A stretch of DNA of 15,861 nt, from positions 1 to 15,861 of the forward strand of contig JANLHH010000003.1 of assembly GCA_024654605.1 (NCBI GenBank), given 5' to 3'. This DNA is from Patescibacteria group bacterium (GTDB lineage: Bacteria > Patescibacteriota > Minisyncoccia > Phycocordibacterales > JANLHH01). A program made the position numbers and the translations under genes. The notes under the pieces are model-generated. The model had not been told where the DNA came from. It saw only the letters and a program-made list of their open reading frames with translations, and made no database searches. This document shows, one piece after another, positions 14,701 to 15,861 of this stretch (position 1 is the stretch's first letter; the number at the start of each line of letters is the position of its first letter).

Positions 14701-15388
14701 GATCGATCTTTTTGCAAATATTATAAATTGCCTCGGCGCCGATACCCGCCTCAAAGACGGTTCCGTATTTCAACGAAAACTTATGGAACATCGCTTCGTT
14801 CAAAACGACACCAGGTTCTATGCTCTGTACTTCTTTTTTAGTGTTCTGTAAAAATCCCTTTATCTCTTCTTTTGCCTTCTCGTCGGAGAGTTGTTTTATT
14901 TTTGTCTTATATTCGGCATCAAGACTTTTCATCACCTCTGCTTTCTCTTCTTCGTTTACCGACACAATGATGTATCCCGCAAAATAGATCACTTTCTCAA
15001 GGTCTGTCGCAGTGATGTCGAGTAAAAGCGCCATGCGTGAAGGTATGCCACGCAAAAACCAAATGTGTGCAACGGGACTCGCCAACTCAATGTGGCCCAT
15101 GCGCTCACGGCGCACGATGCTTTTTGTCACCTCAACGCCACACTTCTCGCAAATGATCCCCTTATACCTGATTCGGCGATATTTCCCGCAATAACATTCG
15201 TAATCTTTCTCGGGACCGAAAATGCGCTCGTCAAAAAGACCACCACGCTCACTGCGTCCCGTTCTGTAATTGATGGTCTCCGGTTTTGTTACTTCTCCAT
15301 ATGACCACTCTCTAATGCGCTCCGGTGAAGCCAGATTGATTGAGATTGAATCAAAGTCTTGGAAGTGTTGTTCTCTGTTGTCTTTCAT
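11744..15388 (-). CDS. rpoC: DNA-directed RNA polymerase subunit beta' (RpoC)
   Basis: 1214-residue largest subunit of RNA polymerase. The N-terminal zinc ribbon has Cys65, Cys67, Cys80 and Cys83 ([19 protein letters not shown]). The rudder-switch region includes [21 protein letters not shown] (about 375-395). The catalytic [12 protein letters not shown] motif has Mg-binding Asp498, Asp500 and Asp502. The bridge helix and trigger loop (about 741-815) read [19 protein letters not shown] and [25 protein letters not shown]. The second zinc site uses Cys831, Cys903, Cys910 and Cys913. It is shorter than the E. coli protein (1407) because lineage-specific insertions are missing. It lies 47 nt downstream of rpoB, the universal rpoB-rpoC order. 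No Shine-Dalgarno sequence precedes the ATG, and no terminator follows before dnaG. Confidence 0.98.
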   Translation of the reverse strand: [1214 protein letters not shown]

Positions 15389-15435
15389 GATATTAGTGAG
15401 AGTATTCTTATGCTTGATAAATAATGTTCAACCTT

Positions 15436-15861
15436 TTACTTCAAGTCACCCTTGCGTTTCAGGTCTATATCAAGTGCAAGTCCTCTCAAGTTATTCAACA
15501 GGACATTAAATGATGCCGGAAGACCCGGTTGCTTGATCTTTTCACCTTTTACAATAGCATCAAATGCTGCGGCTCGACCTACAATATCATCTGATTTAAT
15601 GGTAAGCATTTCACGTAATGCGTGTGCCGCGCCGTATCCTTCAAGCGCCCACACTTCCATTTCTCCAAATCGTTGTCCGCCTCCTTGCGCCTTACCGCCA
15701 AGAGGCTGTTGGGTAATGAGTGAATATGGACCGATGGAGCGCATGTGTATCTTGTCTCCCACCATGTGGTTTAGCTTCAACATGTACATGTATCCGATGG
15801 AAATATTTTGACTAAACGCTTCGCCTGTCCTTCCGTCGTAGAGTCTTACCTTTCCGTCTGC
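15436..15861 (-). CDS. rpoB: DNA-directed RNA polymerase subunit beta (RpoB), C-terminal part only
   Basis: The last 141 codons of rpoB; the 5' part lies beyond the right edge. The frame is open to position 15861 and reads ADGKVRLYDGRTGEAF before GYMYMLKLNHMVGDKIH, so the methionine at 15789 is internal and not a start. RpoB signatures are MRSIGPYSLITQQPLGGKAQ, GGQRFGEMEVWALEGYGAAH, LREMLTIKSDDIVGR, and the closing PASFNVLLNNLRGLALDI, which interacts with beta' and the sigma-binding side of the enzyme in other bacteria. The protein ends in a short basic tail, LKRKGDLK. It is co-directional with rpoC across a 47-nt gap that shows no promoter or terminator. Confidence 0.97.
   Translation of the reverse strand, partial: ADGKVRLYDGRTGEAFSQNISIGYMYMLKLNHMVGDKIHMRSIGPYSLITQQPLGGKAQGGGQRFGEMEVWALEGYGAAHALREMLTIKSDDIVGRAAAFDAIVKGEKIKQPGLPASFNVLLNNLRGLALDIDLKRKGDLK

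Noticed and set aside
15436..15789. A complete 117-residue gene starting at 15789
   Set aside because: The frame stays open to the window edge and the upstream residues match RpoB (DGRTGEAF before GYMYMLKL), so this is the 3' end of rpoB and the Met is internal.

Overview
The window is a chromosomal segment of a bacterium that I place, with moderate confidence (about 0.65), in the Candidate Phyla Radiation (Patescibacteria, Parcubacteria-like). The reasons are a compact RpoC of 1214 residues without large lineage insertions, a compact sigma factor with a very lysine-rich N-terminal tail, several single-pass N-terminally anchored extracytoplasmic proteins, and an almost complete lack of Shine-Dalgarno sequences. 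TGA is used as a normal stop (sufB) and all long proteins read through cleanly under the standard code, so the TGA-recoding CPR lineages (Gracilibacteria, Absconditabacteria) are unlikely. I see no rRNA, tRNA, insertion sequence, phage gene or CRISPR array.

Layout, left to right. (1) 1-1982, minus strand: a HlyD/MacA-type adaptor followed by a MacB/LolD-type ABC ATPase cut by the window edge, an efflux or lipoprotein-type exporter operon. (2) 2149-2961, plus strand: a membrane-anchored SIMPL (DUF541) protein, divergent from the exporter. (3) 2996-3469, minus strand: a Bcp/PrxQ peroxiredoxin that converges on the SIMPL gene over a shared bidirectional terminator. (4) 3616-4332, plus strand: a membrane-anchored DsbA-like thiol oxidoreductase, converging over a second perfect hairpin on the next block. 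(5) 4386-8416, minus strand: a compact iron-sulfur assembly operon, sufB-sufS-sufU-sufC-sufT, with no sufD. It is preceded by a dense cluster of TTGTAA half-sites that covers the promoter and ends at the start codon. (6) 8514-9794 rpoD and 9859-11580 dnaG, minus strand, closed by a terminator after rpoD. (7) 11744-15861 rpoC and the 3' end of rpoB, minus strand.

No intrinsic terminator separates rpoB, rpoC, dnaG and rpoD, so the RNA polymerase core, primase and primary sigma genes could be read as one long transcript. The rpoC-dnaG gap holds the strangest local structure: an exact 58-bp tandem duplication, each copy with a 35-nt hairpin that ends on an ATG. The upstream copy makes a 16-codon upstream ORF, and the downstream copy supplies an alternative start of dnaG.

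Blocks 2 to 5 share a theme of thiol, redox and iron-sulfur chemistry: a disulfide-type oxidoreductase, a two-cysteine surface protein, a thiol peroxidase and Fe-S assembly. The links between them are inference from proximity only.
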